Origin: Ovis canadensis
Taxonomy: Eukaryota > Chordata > Mammalia > Artiodactyla > Bovidae
Length of the DNA: 64,000 nt
Reading direction: 5' to 3'
NCBI RefSeq assembly: GCF_042477335.2
Contig: NC_091247.1
Span: 7,400,501 to 7,464,500, forward strand
A program made the translations under genes and the position numbers. Positions 44,501 to 55,909 of this stretch are shown here, piece after piece (position 1 is the first letter of the stretch; every line of letters begins with the position of its first letter). Below the pieces are notes generated by a model. That model was not told the DNA's origin, ran no database searches, and was given only the letters and a program-made list of their open reading frames with translations.

Positions 44501-47500
44501 TGCAGTTGACGTACAGTGCTATGTTAGCTTCAGGTATACAGCGCAGTAATGCTGTCATATACACGGATACATGCTCCTTTTCAAAGTCTTTTCACTTTGG
44601 GTTATTCCAAAATATTGAGTATAGTTCCCTGTGCGCTACAGCTGGCCTTGCTGGTTATCTGTTTTATAAGTAGTAGTGTGTATGTGTTAATCCCAACCTA
44701 ATTTACCCCTCATTCCCGCCCCCCGCCACACGTCCCAGTTTCTCCTTTGGTAACCATGTTTGTTTTCTATGTTTGTGAAGTCCGTTTCTGTTTTAGAAGT
44801 TCATTTGTATCATTTTTTAAGATTCCACGTTGGTGTGGTATCATAATACTTGTCTTTCTCTGCCCAGTATGACAATCTCTGGGTCCATCCATGTTGCAAC
44901 AAATGGCACTATTTCATTCTTTTTTTTTTTTTAATGGCTGAGTGATGTTCCATTGTATATATTTATCACATCTTTTTATCCATTCGTCCCTTGACAGACA
45001 TTTAGGTTGCTTCCATGTCTTGGCTACTGTAAATAGTGCCACGATGAACATCGGGGTGCAGGCAGCTTTTCCGATTACTGTTTTCTCCAAGTATATACAT
45101 GCCCAGGAGTGGGATTGCAGGATCATATGGTAGCTCTGTTTTTACTTTCTGAGGGCGCCTCCATACTGTCCTCCAGAGTGGCTGTGCCAGCTTACATTTC
45201 CACCAGCAGTGTAGGAGGGTCCCTTTTTCTCCACACCCTCTCCAGCGTTTATTATTTGTAGATTTTTGATGATGGCCATTCTGACTGGTGTGAGGTCATA
45301 CCTCACTGTAGTTTTGATTTGCATTTCTCTAATTGCAATGGTGAGCATCTTTTCGTGTGTCTTTTGGCCATCTGTATGTCTTAATCGATGTGTCTGTTTA
45401 AATCTGCCCATTTTCCACTGGATTGTTGGTTTTGATGATGTTACGCCTCATGAGCTGTTTGTACATCTGGATTGCTGTTTTGTTACTATTCTCCCTGTAT
45501 CTCAGGTCTTTTTTGTTTGATCCTCTTTCACTGACTTCTTTTGAGTTAAAAAGAGATTTTCCAGTGTAACATTCTGATTTCTTTGCTCCTTTTTTTCTTT
45601 AACTTAAAACATTTTTCTTAGTGGTTTTAAAACTTGAATCACAACATGCGCTTTAACGTAACACAGTCTACTTGAGAGTAATGCTAACTGAATTCCAGTC
45701 AAATATAGAAGCTTTGCTCCAGGATAACTCCCTTTCCTCCCTCTTCCTCTATGCTCACATTGTCATACATACTATGTCTCAACAATACAGTTTTATAATT
45801 ACTGTTTTATGCGATTGTCTTTTAAGTCAGTTAAGAAAAGAGGGAAAAACACACCGTCTTTTGTGTGTGTCTGTCTAGTCACCTTTACTGCAGCCCTGTA
45901 TCCCTTTATGTGGATTCACACTACCCCCGAGTGTCGTCTCACTGGTATGTGAAGTTTTTCCTCCGTGGCAGGTCTGCCAGCAGTGAATTCTTGTAGCCTT
46001 TGTCTAACTGGGAATGTCTTTATGTTCACTTTTGGAGGGCAGTTTTGCGGTGTCTAGAATTCTTGGACGAGAGTTTTTTCCTTTCATCACTTTGAGTATA
46101 TTCTCTCACTATCTGACCTCCCTTGTGTCTGATAAGAAGTCGGTTCAAATCTGCCGTTGAACCCTTCTAGTGATTTTATTTTTTTTTTCATATCAGTTGT
46201 TAAACTTTTCAACTCTAGCATTTTCACTTTTTTAAAATTTTAATCTCTTGATTGACATTTCTTATTTGAGAAGTCATTGTCATCATACTTAAATCTCTTT
46301 AAAAAAGTTTTAATTGGAGGATGATTGCTTTACAATGTTGTATGAATCTTAAATCTTTAACCATGGTTCTATTTTTTATTTTTTGATTGAAGTATAGTTG
46401 ATTTTAATATGTGTTTGTTTCTGGTATATGGCATAGTGATTCAGTATTTTTGCAGATTATATTCCATTATAGGTTCTTATAAAGTAATGGCTGTGATTCC
46501 CTGTGCTGTGTGGTATATGCTGTTGCTTATCTATTTCATATACAGTAGTTTTATCCTATACCAGAATTCATCCCTCCCTACCATTGTGGTTTTGGTGGTT
46601 TTTGTTTTTTCTTTTCCACTTATTTGTAATAGCTGCTTAAAAATCTTGTCTGCTAAATCTAATATCTGGGCCTCCTAGGAGACAGTGTCTGTTGATTGCT
46701 TTTCTTTCCCTGTGTATTGACTGTGCTTTCCTATTTCTTTGCGTGTCTTATAATTCTTCTTGGGTTATTAGTGCTGTTTGTTTCTTTAGAGACGTACCTG
46801 AGCTAATTGTTTCGAGTCTGTGTTCTTTGCTGTATGCAGCTACTGATGTCTCTGCTTATTTTTCTACTTATTCTTTTTACTTTTAAGCCTAGCTTCCTAA
46901 GGGTTGCTTCCAGGTCAGCACATGTTGGTGGGCAGCTAATGATTCATCAGAAGTCATGCTTAGACATCTTGCACCATTAAGGCTTTGCCGATGAATTTAT
47001 GAGTGGACTGGGGAATACACTCAAGTTCAAGCAGTTTATATGTGTGCCTAGCTTTTACTTCATGAATGTGCAAAGCCTCCCACTAGCCAAGAATGATTTG
47101 GTAGCTGGGGCTCTCTCCTATGCCTCCCATGCATGCTACACACAGGCACGGCCTTCTAGACCAGCAGAGCTGTCTGGAGTGTATCAAGGCTCACTGTGGC
47201 CGTCTCATCTCCCCGATCTCCTGTTAAATTTCTGGCAGGTCTGCTGCTTATTCCAGCCAGTCCTCCAGCTTCATGTTAGCTGTGATGTTGGCCTTTCCTG
47301 ATTATTTGCCATTAAGATCATTACTGCTTATGACCATGTCTTGTGGGTTTTTCTGTGTTCCAGCCAAAATCAAGTCCTCCCACTCCAGCAGCTTCAGGGC
47401 TCACCCCACCCTGATAGAGGGGCACACCACAGAGCTTGGAGAGAGGGGAGCACGTCCAGGCTAAAAAGCCACCATCTCCATGGTTCTTACCAAGGTCCTG

Positions 47501-50500
47501 TAGTTCTGGAGTAAATGCTTCTCAATTTGTTACTTGCCTTTGGTCAATTTCCAGAGTCCAGAAATGATTGCTTTTGACAACTGTGTCCAGTTTTGTTTTG
47601 TTTTTGAAGGAGATAGATAAATAGGTAAGTTTTTGGTTTTTGCCATACTGCGTAGGACCAAACCTACGGCCCCTGTAGTGGAAGTGGAGTCTTGGCCATT
47701 GGGCCCCCAGGGAAGGCCCTGTGTCCTTCCTGGGGGGAGGGTTTGCTGAGCCCCTCCCTCTGCCAGTCCCAGCCCCCTTCTTTCTAACGGCTGAGAAGTG
47801 TTCTGGTTTTGGGGGGTCCCAGTATTTACTGGTCAGTGGGTATGTGGATATACAGATTTTCTCCCATTTTCCCAGGCCAGTCATTTCTGCTCTTGCCTCT
47901 CAGAACATCTCTCTCAGAGCTCTCTCCTCCCTCCTGGGAGCCAGAGCGGAGTTCAGCCTGCCTCCTCACCCCCGACTCTGCTTCTCAGGGAAGACGCTGA
48001 TCAAGGTGGCGGAAGCGGAAAAGCGCCTGGGAGCGGCCGAGAGAGATTTCATCCACACGGCCTCCATCAACTTCCTCACGCCCCTGCGCAACTTCCTGGA
48101 AGGGGACTGGAAGACGATTTCGGTGAGGAGCCTGGGGCTGCATGCCTCCTGGGGACCCTGGCTGCCCTCTCCTCAGAGCCGCGGAACCCAGCCCGGACCC
48201 CGCAGCCCTTAGGGCCTCCCCAGACGTGGCTCTTGTGGACCGAGTGGCCTGGAGTGTTTGACCTCGCCTGTCCAGGCCTCAGTTTCCCTGTCTTGGCCAG
48301 ATGGTCCTATGGGCTGGTCCCGCTGGGGCCGGGGGTCTCCCATGGCAGCCGTGGGGCTCACGTCCCTGATTCCCCCCAACCCTGCCCCACAACAGAAGGA
48401 GAGGCGGCTCCTGCAGAACCGGCGTCTAGACCTGGATGCCTCCAAAGCACGGCTCAAGAAGGCCAAGGCTGCTGAAGCCAAAGCCACGGTAGGCGTCCTG
48501 CTGGGCCGGAGCGGGCGGAGGCTCCGGGTGGAGGCTCGTGATGTTTGGCATGACCTCCCTCCCCGTCGAAGCCTGGCTGGGGGGCACTGCTCGGGGCAGA
48601 CCACGTCAGATCATGCCCGTCTGCTCCCACCTCCGACAGAACCCTGCCGACCCAGAGCTCTGGGTTCCCAGGGCAGACACTGGGTTGAGGAGTGGGTGGT
48701 GGGTAGACCCACGACACCCTCACCTGAGCTCAGGGCAGCCCGCAGCCCTCCCAGATAGACAGCCAGTTGGCTTCTCGCATGCCCCCCGCGCTGCCCTCCT
48801 TGGATGCTCAGCTCTGTTCCCGGCTCTGCCCGGGCATGGCTCTGCTACTAACCGCGCCCCCCCCTTTGCCGCCGCTCCAGCGCTGTTCCCCGGGCGCCCC
48901 GTCCTGTCCTCAGGCTCCATTGCGCTGGTGTGGAGGTCCCAGAGCTGGGCTGCTCGCCCGCCCAGGGGCAGGTCTTGGGGCCCTTCAGAGAGCCCCACGT
49001 CGCTGGATGGAGCTGGGGCTATCTTGGCTCCCCTTCTGCTCAGCCAGGCCGATGGGATGGAGCGTGGCACACGGTGACCAGGGCGAGGCCAGGGTTTGGG
49101 AGAGCTGGGCCCCAGGGGCCCGGGCTGCTCGGGGTGCAGGGGCTGCAAGGCCGCCTCACACCCCGAGGTGGGAACTCCTGTGGTCAGGTCTGGAACACAC
49201 CAGGGACACTGGCACCTGCGCCCGGCGCGGCCCTCAGCCAGGGAAAGCCAGGTCCCCCTGCTGCCCAAGAGTTAGTTATAGCCCCTGGCCCTCCTCGCAT
49301 TCCCCTCCCTTTGTGTGGCCCCCGGGGGCCACAGAGCCTGGTCAGTACCCCTGGCAAGAGCTGTGGCGCCTCACCCGGGTGTGTGGAGTCCAGACCGGAG
49401 GCAGAGCCTTAGCCACCGGCGTTGGGTTGGGCTTAGGTAGGATGAGCTGTGGCTGCCTGAGCCCACCTTGGTGGGACAGGCTCCCCACCCCTCAGGGCCG
49501 GGCAGCTGTCTAGAGTCCCTTGGCTAGGACAGGCCTTCCTCTGTCCGCCAGGCCAGGGAGCGCTTCCTTCATCACCGGAGCGGCACAACCTCCGGTCCGG
49601 CTGGTTGGCCCAGACCAGCTCCGAGTGTGTGGCTTTTAGCAGGACGCCCCCTCCCAACCTGGGCCCTGGTACAGCATCCCAGGGGGCTCCAGCCCAGCAG
49701 GGCACCCCCCGCCCCACCCACCCGCCACCCCTCAGCAGCCACACTCCAGTCAGGACTCCCGCCTGCCTGCGCTGTGGACTCACTAACTCTTTGTTTTTGT
49801 TCCTTGCCGTTCTGCTTTGGGTAACTTGGCTCAGTGTGAGGGAGATGTGAGTATACCTGTCCCACGTGCTGTGCTGCTTCTGGTTTGCCCACCTTGGCCT
49901 GGGGCCCTCGGGGCCGGGCCAGGCTGGGCCGGCCGGGCCAGGGAGGGCCGTCCTCCGGGCCTTTTGCAAAGCAGCTGGTCTCCCACCGGGGCCTCCACCA
50001 TGTGTAGCCTCTGGTCTGGGGGGACGCCAGGCGTTGGAGCCTGTTGAGTCAGCTTTTTGCAAATGTCAACCGCCTGTCACTCTGTCCATCCATGCATCCA
50101 TCTGTCCATCCTCATGTCGGGGGAGGGGCCTGGTTCTTGCTGCAGGAAGGAGAGATGATGGGGTGTGTGCGGAGGTGTGGATGGAGCAAGCTGGGTGGGG
50201 TAGGGGCGGGCCCTGCCTGGAGAATGGTGGGTCTAACTGGGGCCTCGGAGTGAGATGAGGCTGGCCCGGGGAAGAGGGGCCTGAGGACTGCCGGGGGCGA
50301 ATGGGTCTGTGTCCTGCCCGAGGTTCCAGGCTGTCCCCTCCTCGGCATCTGTTCTCCCAGGCTCCCCAGTGTGTCCACCCTCTTGGTCTTTGTCCCAACC
50401 CACTGAGACCCTCACTCAGCCTGCCTCCTGTGCAGGTTGTTGGCGTGGGGAGAAGGAGGTCCGTGTTACCTGTCCGTAGCCTCCTGTCCATGGGGTTGGG

Positions 50501-53500
50501 GTGGGGGTGCTCCTGGCATCTCCCTGGGGGAGACTCTAGGGCGGCCTCCCGGCCTGGCCCCCGCCCCACATGACTCCCCCCTCCCCCGTGAACTCTGTTC
50601 CCCGCCAGACGGTGCCTGACTTTCAGGAGACTAGACCGCGTAATTACATTCTCTCGGCCAGCGCCTCCGCGGTAAGCGCCCCCGCCCGCGCCCCGGCTCC
50701 CCCCTCCCTGCCCCCATCCCCAGCACCCGGGGCCTGATGCCAGTCAGGAGAACAGCAGGCAGAGGGTCAGGCAGGGGCCGCCTGGGCCCTGTGCCCTCGC
50801 CCCTCTCTGCCCAACGCTGAAGGTGAGCCTGGCCCGCTGCCCCACGCAGCCTGGTGGACTCCGGGGGCCCCGAGAGTCCACCCACCCCCACTCAGCACCC
50901 ACCTCTGAGAGCCAGGTGCCCCCTGCACCCAGAGGACAGGAAAGAGGTCCCAGCCTGGCCTGCCGGGAGGTCACAGACCCTTGGACAGGACTCGGGGACA
51001 ACGCTGTCGGTCCAGCGGCCCCCAGAGCACATCGGCTAGGTGTCAGGAGGCGCCCAGAGGCCTTGAGATGGAGCAGGGCCCCGTGGGAAGGTAGACCCGG
51101 CGGGGAGGGGGTAGGGGAAGAGCAGCCCGGGGCTAGGCCCCCAACGTGGGGGAATGAGACCCCCGAGGTGGGGGAACGGGCGTGTCCCGAGCTGGCCCCT
51201 CTGAAGCTGAACATGAAGGCAGCGGTGGGTGGGTGGGCAGGTGGGACTGGGATTTAAGAGGGTGGGCTGGGCGGGGCAGGGCGGGGTCAGGAGGACTTTG
51301 AACGTCTGGTATCTTTTTTTCCTACAGCTTGTTGAGATCTTGGTGTTTACTGTTTAGTTGGGGAAATAGGCAGAGGACACCTGTCCCGTCATGCCTGTCG
51401 AAACCAGTGCTGGGCCTTTCTCTGCCTCTCTCTGTCCCTCCTTTCCCCGTGGGTGACATCCTCCTGCACCACCCGCCTCCCCGCGGGCCTCTCCATCTGT
51501 CATAAGCATGTTGCTGTGTGTGTGTGTGCGCGCGCACACGCGCGGTCCCTTGTCCCCTGGGGGCGTTAACCGCCCTGTAGTGCCCTGGCCCCCTGTGGCT
51601 GGCTCGCCCACGTGTGTTCACGTGGAGGTCACTTCCCGTGTTGTGCATTCTGCCGAACGGTGCTGGGGTGGGGACGCCTCTGTCCCAGCCAGGCTGGCCT
51701 GGGTTTTGCTCTCTGTGCCCCCCAGGCCCTGTGTTAGGGTAGCAGCGGGCCGGAGGAACGGGCCTCCTAAGCCATGGTGGGGGGAGGGGGGTCTTTCTTC
51801 TTTAGACTCTGGAGGACACTTGCCGCCCCCCTTCCTGGGCCGAGTGGAAGGAGGACTATCCAGGAGGGTGGAGACGGCCCTGTTTTTTTCTTGTGCCTTT
51901 GAACCCCAGTCTGACTCTGGCACGAGGCTGCCTTTCTCTGCCGAAGGACGGAAAGGTTCAGTGACTGGTCTAGGGTCACACGGTCCTGCCTCCCAGCCCA
52001 GCAGCCTCAGCAGAGCGTCAGGGTGGGGTGGGGGACGCTCGGTCTCCCTGGAGACCCCAGTCCGAGCCTGGGGGCTTGCCTGTAGGAGAAACCCAAGCAG
52101 GACTTCCCAGCTGGCTGTCCCCCCTCCCCGCATGTGGCATGTGGGACTGGATGGACTGTGACGTCAGAGCCCCCCTCCCTCTCACACCAGGCCTCCCCCC
52201 AGCCTCAGCTCCTGGTGGGATTGTGGGGAGGACATTGGGAAGCGTGGGGGGTAGGAAGAGGTTGCGGCGGGGGGGGTCTCGGGAGCTGGGGCAGGGGCCT
52301 GGGCTCTGGGGTACAGCCATCCCCCACCTCCCTTCCCCTCCCCTGCTGACCGCTGCCCCCTCCCTCCCCTGCTGACCGGTCCTGTTGTGGTCTCTGCAGC
52401 TCTGGAATGATGAGGTGGACAAGGTGAGTCGGGGCTCAGGGAAGAAGTGGGGTGGGGAATGGGAGTCCAGGCTCGCCTGCTGTCATCGGGGGCAGGTCTG
52501 CATCTAGTTCTGAGCTCTGCCCTGCAGCCGCTGGGGCCATGGTAAGGGGCGGTCACTTCCCTCCGCCCTGCAGCACACCGTGGGCCCTCCAGAGGCCAAA
52601 GCAACTGTTGGTTCAATTTGTCCCTGCTGGGTGGTGGCCTCAGATGGACAAATGCATGAGTGTGAAAGGCCAAGGAGGGCGCCCGAGGCTCTATCTGTCC
52701 ACCCAGCAACTGGCCTCCTCTGGGGGGTTCCCAGGCTGGGCTAAGGCTTCTCCAGGGGGTCAGGGCCCCAGGCCTGAAGTCAGGGGTGAGAGGTGAACCC
52801 CTGCCCCAATGTCTGCATCCTGGGGTGGGGGTGTGGGGAAGTCCATCTACCACAGAAGGGAAGAGGAGACAGCTCCCGGGCGGCTCCGGGGGCGGGAGGA
52901 GTCTGGTGGGAGGCCGGCTGGGGGCCATTCTTGCCCTCGTGCTCATCCCTGGCCCTTCCTAGGCTGAGCAGGAGCTCCGAGTGGCCCAGACGGAGTTTGA
53001 CCGGCAGGCGGAAGTGACCCGGCTCCTGCTGGAGGGGATCAGCAGCACCCATGTGAGTCCTGTCCTGTTTCCTCTTTCTTTTGTCCCATCGTCTTTGCCA
53101 CCCGTGTGTCGGACACCACGACTCTTTAAGATCACGTTGAGGCAGCTAGTGAACCTGGGTGGGGCAGAGCCCACGGTCCTAAAGGTCCCAAAGCAGGGGG
53201 TACGGCCCCCTCCCCCGCAGAGAGCAAGAGGCCTGGGCAGAAAATGCTGGATGCCAGGGTCTGTAGAGCATGGGGTGGGGAGTGGGCCGCTTCGTCCACC
53301 CGCGGGCGCCAGGTCAGCCACTGCCTCTTCCCTGCAGGTGAACCACCTTCGCTGCCTGCATGAGTTCGTCGAGTCTCAGACCACGTACTATGCCCAGTGC
53401 TACCGCCACATGCTGGACCTCCAGAAGCAGCTGGGCAGGTGCCCACCGGGGACCCATGGCTCCCAGCTACCCCGAGCTCAGAAAGCCCCCGTTGACACCC

Positions 53501-54468
53501 AGGGTGGGGTGGAGGGCTGCTGACCGTGGTGGGGCATCACCCTCACCTCTGGGCCTGGGCACTTCATCAGGAGGACAGTAAGGGGTGGCTGGCCTTAGGG
53601 ACCTTGGGTGCAGGTTCTGGGGTGGGGTGGGGGGTTGTGGGGACGGCAGGGGCGTCTCACTTCCCCTTGTTTCCCTCTTCACGCCGCCAGCTCCCAGGGA
53701 GCCATGTAAGTAGCGAGGTAGTCTTGCCTCCGCGGCCGTGGGCGTGACCGGTGTTTTGTGGGGCATGTGGGCACCTCCCCTCAACAAGAGGGTGGCTCTG
53801 GAGTGCTGAGACAGGCCCCCCCGACTCTCCTCTCCAGATTCCCAGGCACCTTCGTGGGCACCACCGAGCCCACCTCCCCAACCCTCAGCAGTACCTCACC
53901 CACCACCGCCGCAGCCACGATGCCCATGGGGCCCTCTGTGGCCGACCTGGCCCCTCCAGGGGAGGCTGCTCTCCGCCTGGAGGAGGTGGCCCCACCGGCC
54001 AGCGGAACCCGGAAAGCCCGCGTTCTCTATGACTACGAGGCAGCAGACAGCAGTGAGCTGGCCTTGCTCGCCGATGAGGTGGGCCTGGAAGCCACAGGGA
54101 TGGGTTGGTGGTCAGGGGGCACAGGCTGGCTTAGGGGGCCAAGGCACCGGAGCTGGGGGCATGGGGTCTGAGGACCCTGAATCACGGGCTCCCCGCCTCT
54201 GAGGGGTCTGGGGGGTGGGGGGACAGAGGCAGCTCCAGCTCTGAGGAGGCAGGCTCTCTGATCCGTCTCCATAGAGCAGCTCAGAGGGCGCCCACCACTG
54301 GAGGCACAGGGCCCCCTGCGTAGCCGGGGCATGACCCTCCTCCTCTGTCATCCCCTTCAGCTCATCACTGTCTATAGCCTGCCTGGCATGGACCCCGACT
54401 GGCTCATTGGCGAGAGAGGCAACAAGAAGGGCAAGGTCCCCGTCACCTACTTGGAACTGCTCAGCTGA
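38367..54468 (+). CDS. SH3GLB2: SH3GLB2, endophilin-B2 (complete, 12 coding exons, 400 aa)
   Basis: Cytosolic membrane-curving protein of the endophilin-B family: N-BAR dimer followed by an SH3 domain that binds proline-rich partners; linked to membrane trafficking and autophagy. Exons: 38367-38429, 42634-42775, 43769-43897, 47989-48122, 48396-48488, 50609-50671, 52400-52423, 52963-53052, 53338-53438, 53691-53705, 53838-54078, 54361-54468. They sum to 1,203 nt with all junctions in frame. Residues 1-21 ([20 protein letters not shown]) form the amphipathic helix, the BAR region runs to about 280, a Pro/Ser/Thr linker follows, and the SH3 ([19 protein letters not shown] to [20 protein letters not shown]) ends at the stop. 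The ATG context is strong (GCGCCATGG). Exons of 63, 24 and 15 nt are probably alternatively spliced; a further 12-nt candidate lies at 49836-49847. Confidence 0.96.
40970..41135 (+). repeat. MIR-like SINE
   Basis: CAGTTGACATTTATCAGGCC, GTGCTGTGTGCTGACCATAG and GTGGAAACTGAGGACCAGAG. Confidence 0.65.
41930..42130 (+). repeat. MIR-like SINE
   Basis: TTATTATTCCCATTTTCAGC, TGATGCTCAGAGAGACAAAG and CTTGGCCCAGGTCACACTGC. Confidence 0.65.
43276..43490 (-). mobile_element. Bov-tA SINE in SH3GLB2 intron 2
   Basis: GCTAAGTCGCTCAGTCATGT to GGGTTCTTCACCACTAGCGC, antisense, with an expanded G run (43353-43361) in the body. Confidence 0.88.
44068..44190 (+). mobile_element. tRNA-Glu-headed SINE (CHR-like) in SH3GLB2 intron 3
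   Basis: GGGACTTCCCTGGTAGTCCA head, GGTCAGGGAACTAAGACCCT body, short A run. Confidence 0.85.
44340..45530 (-). mobile_element. L1 3' UTR and ORF2 C-terminus, antisense in SH3GLB2 intron 3
   Basis: TTTTATTGAGGTACAATTTA at 44349 marks one 3' UTR; a second, younger-looking artiodactyl L1 begins near 44465 (GAATGCAGTTGACGTACAGT). It continues through the ORF2 end (CTGGGTCCATCCATGTTGCA, TTTAGGTTGCTTCCATGTCT, GTGTGAGGTCATACCTCACT). At least two L1 insertions are juxtaposed. Confidence 0.85.
45531..46700 (-). mobile_element. Further L1-derived segments
   Basis: TTAATTGGAGGATGATTGCT and TTTGATTGAAGTATAGTTGA with GATTCCCTGTGCTGTGTGG are L1 3' UTR strings. The stretch 45990-46270 looks like an older L1. 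Boundaries are uncertain. Confidence 0.55.
46701..47627. other. Old repeat-like intronic sequence, family not assigned
   Basis: Diverged sequence resembling an ancient interspersed repeat 3' region (CCAGTCCAGCAG-like and CTGTGTCCAGTTTTG strings). No exon recognised. Confidence 0.4.
47628..47720 (-). mobile_element. tRNA-Glu-headed SINE fragment
   Basis: TTTTTGCCATACTGCGTAGG and GGGCCCCCAGGGAAGGCCC, antisense, ending about 270 bases before SH3GLB2 exon 4. Confidence 0.7.
49836..49847 (+). other. SH3GLB2: Candidate 12-nt microexon of SH3GLB2
   Basis: TGTGAGGGAGAT, flanked by a CTTGGCTCAG acceptor and a GTGAGTATAC donor, in phase 0 with both neighbours. Inclusion inserts CEGD between AKAT and TVPDF. 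A CACTAAC branch-like site (49781) and a long T-rich tract precede it. Not counted in the 400-aa product; with it the protein would be 404 aa. Confidence 0.72.
50609..50671 (+). other. SH3GLB2: SH3GLB2 63-nt cassette-type exon
   Basis: Encodes 21 residues ([20 protein letters not shown], then A) inside the BAR region. It is phase 0 on both sides. In the paralogue SH3GLB1 an insert at the same place is alternatively spliced, so the same is inferred here. Confidence 0.88.
51515..51544. repeat. Alternating TG/CG/CA tract
   Basis: Thirty bases of perfect purine-pyrimidine alternation: TG repeats passing into CGCGCG, CACA and CGCGCG. Located in SH3GLB2 intron 6. Confidence 0.9.
52400..52423 (+). 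other. SH3GLB2: SH3GLB2 24-nt microexon
   Basis: Encodes LWNDEVDK between TCTCTGCAG and GTGAGT, phase 0. It can be skipped without frame change. Confidence 0.92.
53691..53705 (+). other. SH3GLB2: SH3GLB2 15-nt microexon
   Basis: CTCCCAGGGAGCCAT between CACGCCGCCAG and GTAAGT. Inclusion gives QLGSSQGAIFPG; skipping gives QLGRFPG, five residues shorter. It lies in the linker between the BAR and SH3 domains. Confidence 0.92.
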
Positions 54469-55132
54469 GCAAGCCCCCTCCCCCAGGCCCTGCCCTCTGC
54501 CCCGGGCGGGGGGAATGGGTGCAGCCCCGCCTCGTGTCTGTTGGTGACCCAGCTGCTCAGCGTGGGGAGGCTCACCCCAGCCCCATCCTGCCCCTTGGCC
54601 GTCCAGCTGCGAGGGGCCCCAGAGGCTGAATGATCCCGGCTCCTCCCCCGGCCTGCTTCTGACCTGTTTCTGGAGCCCCCCCACCCCTGCCTGCGTCCCT
54701 GAGCCCCCCAGCTCTCTAGCTCCTGCTCAGGAGGGCGGGCCTGGCTGCAGCAGCTGCGTTCAGTGCCCCGGCCCATGGAGGGGGTCAGTGCAAGACGGGC
54801 TGAGGATGCCCTGGGGCGCACCCTTGGCCAGAGAGAGTACCTGCCTTTTAGTTGCCAAAAGCAGCAAAGGAGGCGAGGTAGGCAGGCAGGCAGGTCTGTG
54901 GCGGGCCAGGGACAGGGGTGCAGTGCCCCAGGGATGCGCTGCAGCGGAGGGGAGCCTGGCCGGAGCAGCAGCTCTCCGGTGCTAGCCCTCCCCTCCCAGC
55001 CCTATTGCTAGAGCCAAGTCTAGTGGCTGCCGCCTGCACTCTCCACACTCACTTTTTAACAGATCTTTTTACTCTGCCTGTCTGCTTGCTCTCTAGCCAA
55101 TGACCAATAATAAACCATCCTTCGTGTGCATG
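54469..55132 (+). other. SH3GLB2: SH3GLB2 3' untranslated region
   Basis: From the TGA at 54466-54468 to just after the AATAAA at 55109-55114. GC-rich, no ruminant SINE. Confidence 0.78.
55109..55114 (+). terminator. SH3GLB2: Poly(A) signal AATAAA for SH3GLB2
   Basis: Canonical hexamer within CCAATAATAAACC, followed by a GT-rich element (TTCGTGTGCATGTTG). Confidence 0.88.
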
Positions 55133-55905
55133 TTGCCTGGGCTCTGGTCACGTCGCGGGCCTCACAGGCGGGAAGGGGAAGAGGAGGCGACACGCTACCA
55201 CACCGCGCCCTCCTTCTAGGGGAGGAAGTGATGGGTCCCTCCTCCCTCCCAGGGCACCCGTGCTGCTCCTCAGGAAGGGGATGCTGGTCTGCTGCAGCTG
55301 CGTCACTGACGTTTTTCCTGAGAAAAACCTACCTGAACTGGGGCAGAGTGAACTGTAAAATGTGCATGACGGTTTACACTTGGGTAACTGACAGCGCTTC
55401 CCAGGGACCCGGCATTGAGCGCAGCACGTTCATGCCTGTTCTCGTGTCCTCCCAGACAAGCGAGGAAGAAATCAGGGTCACCTCCTCGAGGTTCCGTAAC
55501 TGCCAAGTGGCCATGCAGGGACTGTAGCCCAGGTTAGTCTAGTTCCCGAAACTTCCCAAGTGATAGCTTCGTTCCACGAGCCAGGTTGCAGAATGAGGCT
55601 TGCAGCTGGGCCAAGAACTCTGTGATTAAGTCCCAAGGGGGCCAGAGGCCACCCCACTCAGGGCCCTCTAAAAAGAGGGGAGGCACAGAGCTACAGACAG
55701 GAGCAGGGCTTCAGGAAAGGCTCTAACCCAGTGATCAACTCAGCCAGCTGGTAAATGGAGGTGGGGGGTGGGGGCCAAGACCTGGGTAGAAGGAAGACCT
55801 GAGTGTCCACCCAGTACCCCCCAGTCCACTCTGGGCCCCTGGACAAGTGGGGCAGAGCAATGCTCTGAGGGCTGGTTAGTCCTTGGGCTCGGAAGGTATA
55901 CCCAC
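55133..55905. other. Gap between convergent SH3GLB2 and NUP188 3' ends
   Basis: About 770 bases without a gene. MIR-like sequence lies at roughly 55340-55525; the rest is unassigned. Confidence 0.6.
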
Positions 55906-55909
55906 ACAG

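Noticed and set aside
48767-49513. Long GC-rich plus-strand frame in SH3GLB2 intron 5.
   Set aside because: Low-complexity composition, no recognisable domain, and several competing frames on both strands.
52182-52946. A 254-codon minus-strand frame opposite SH3GLB2 exon 7.
   Set aside because: GC-driven shadow frame with no conserved motif.
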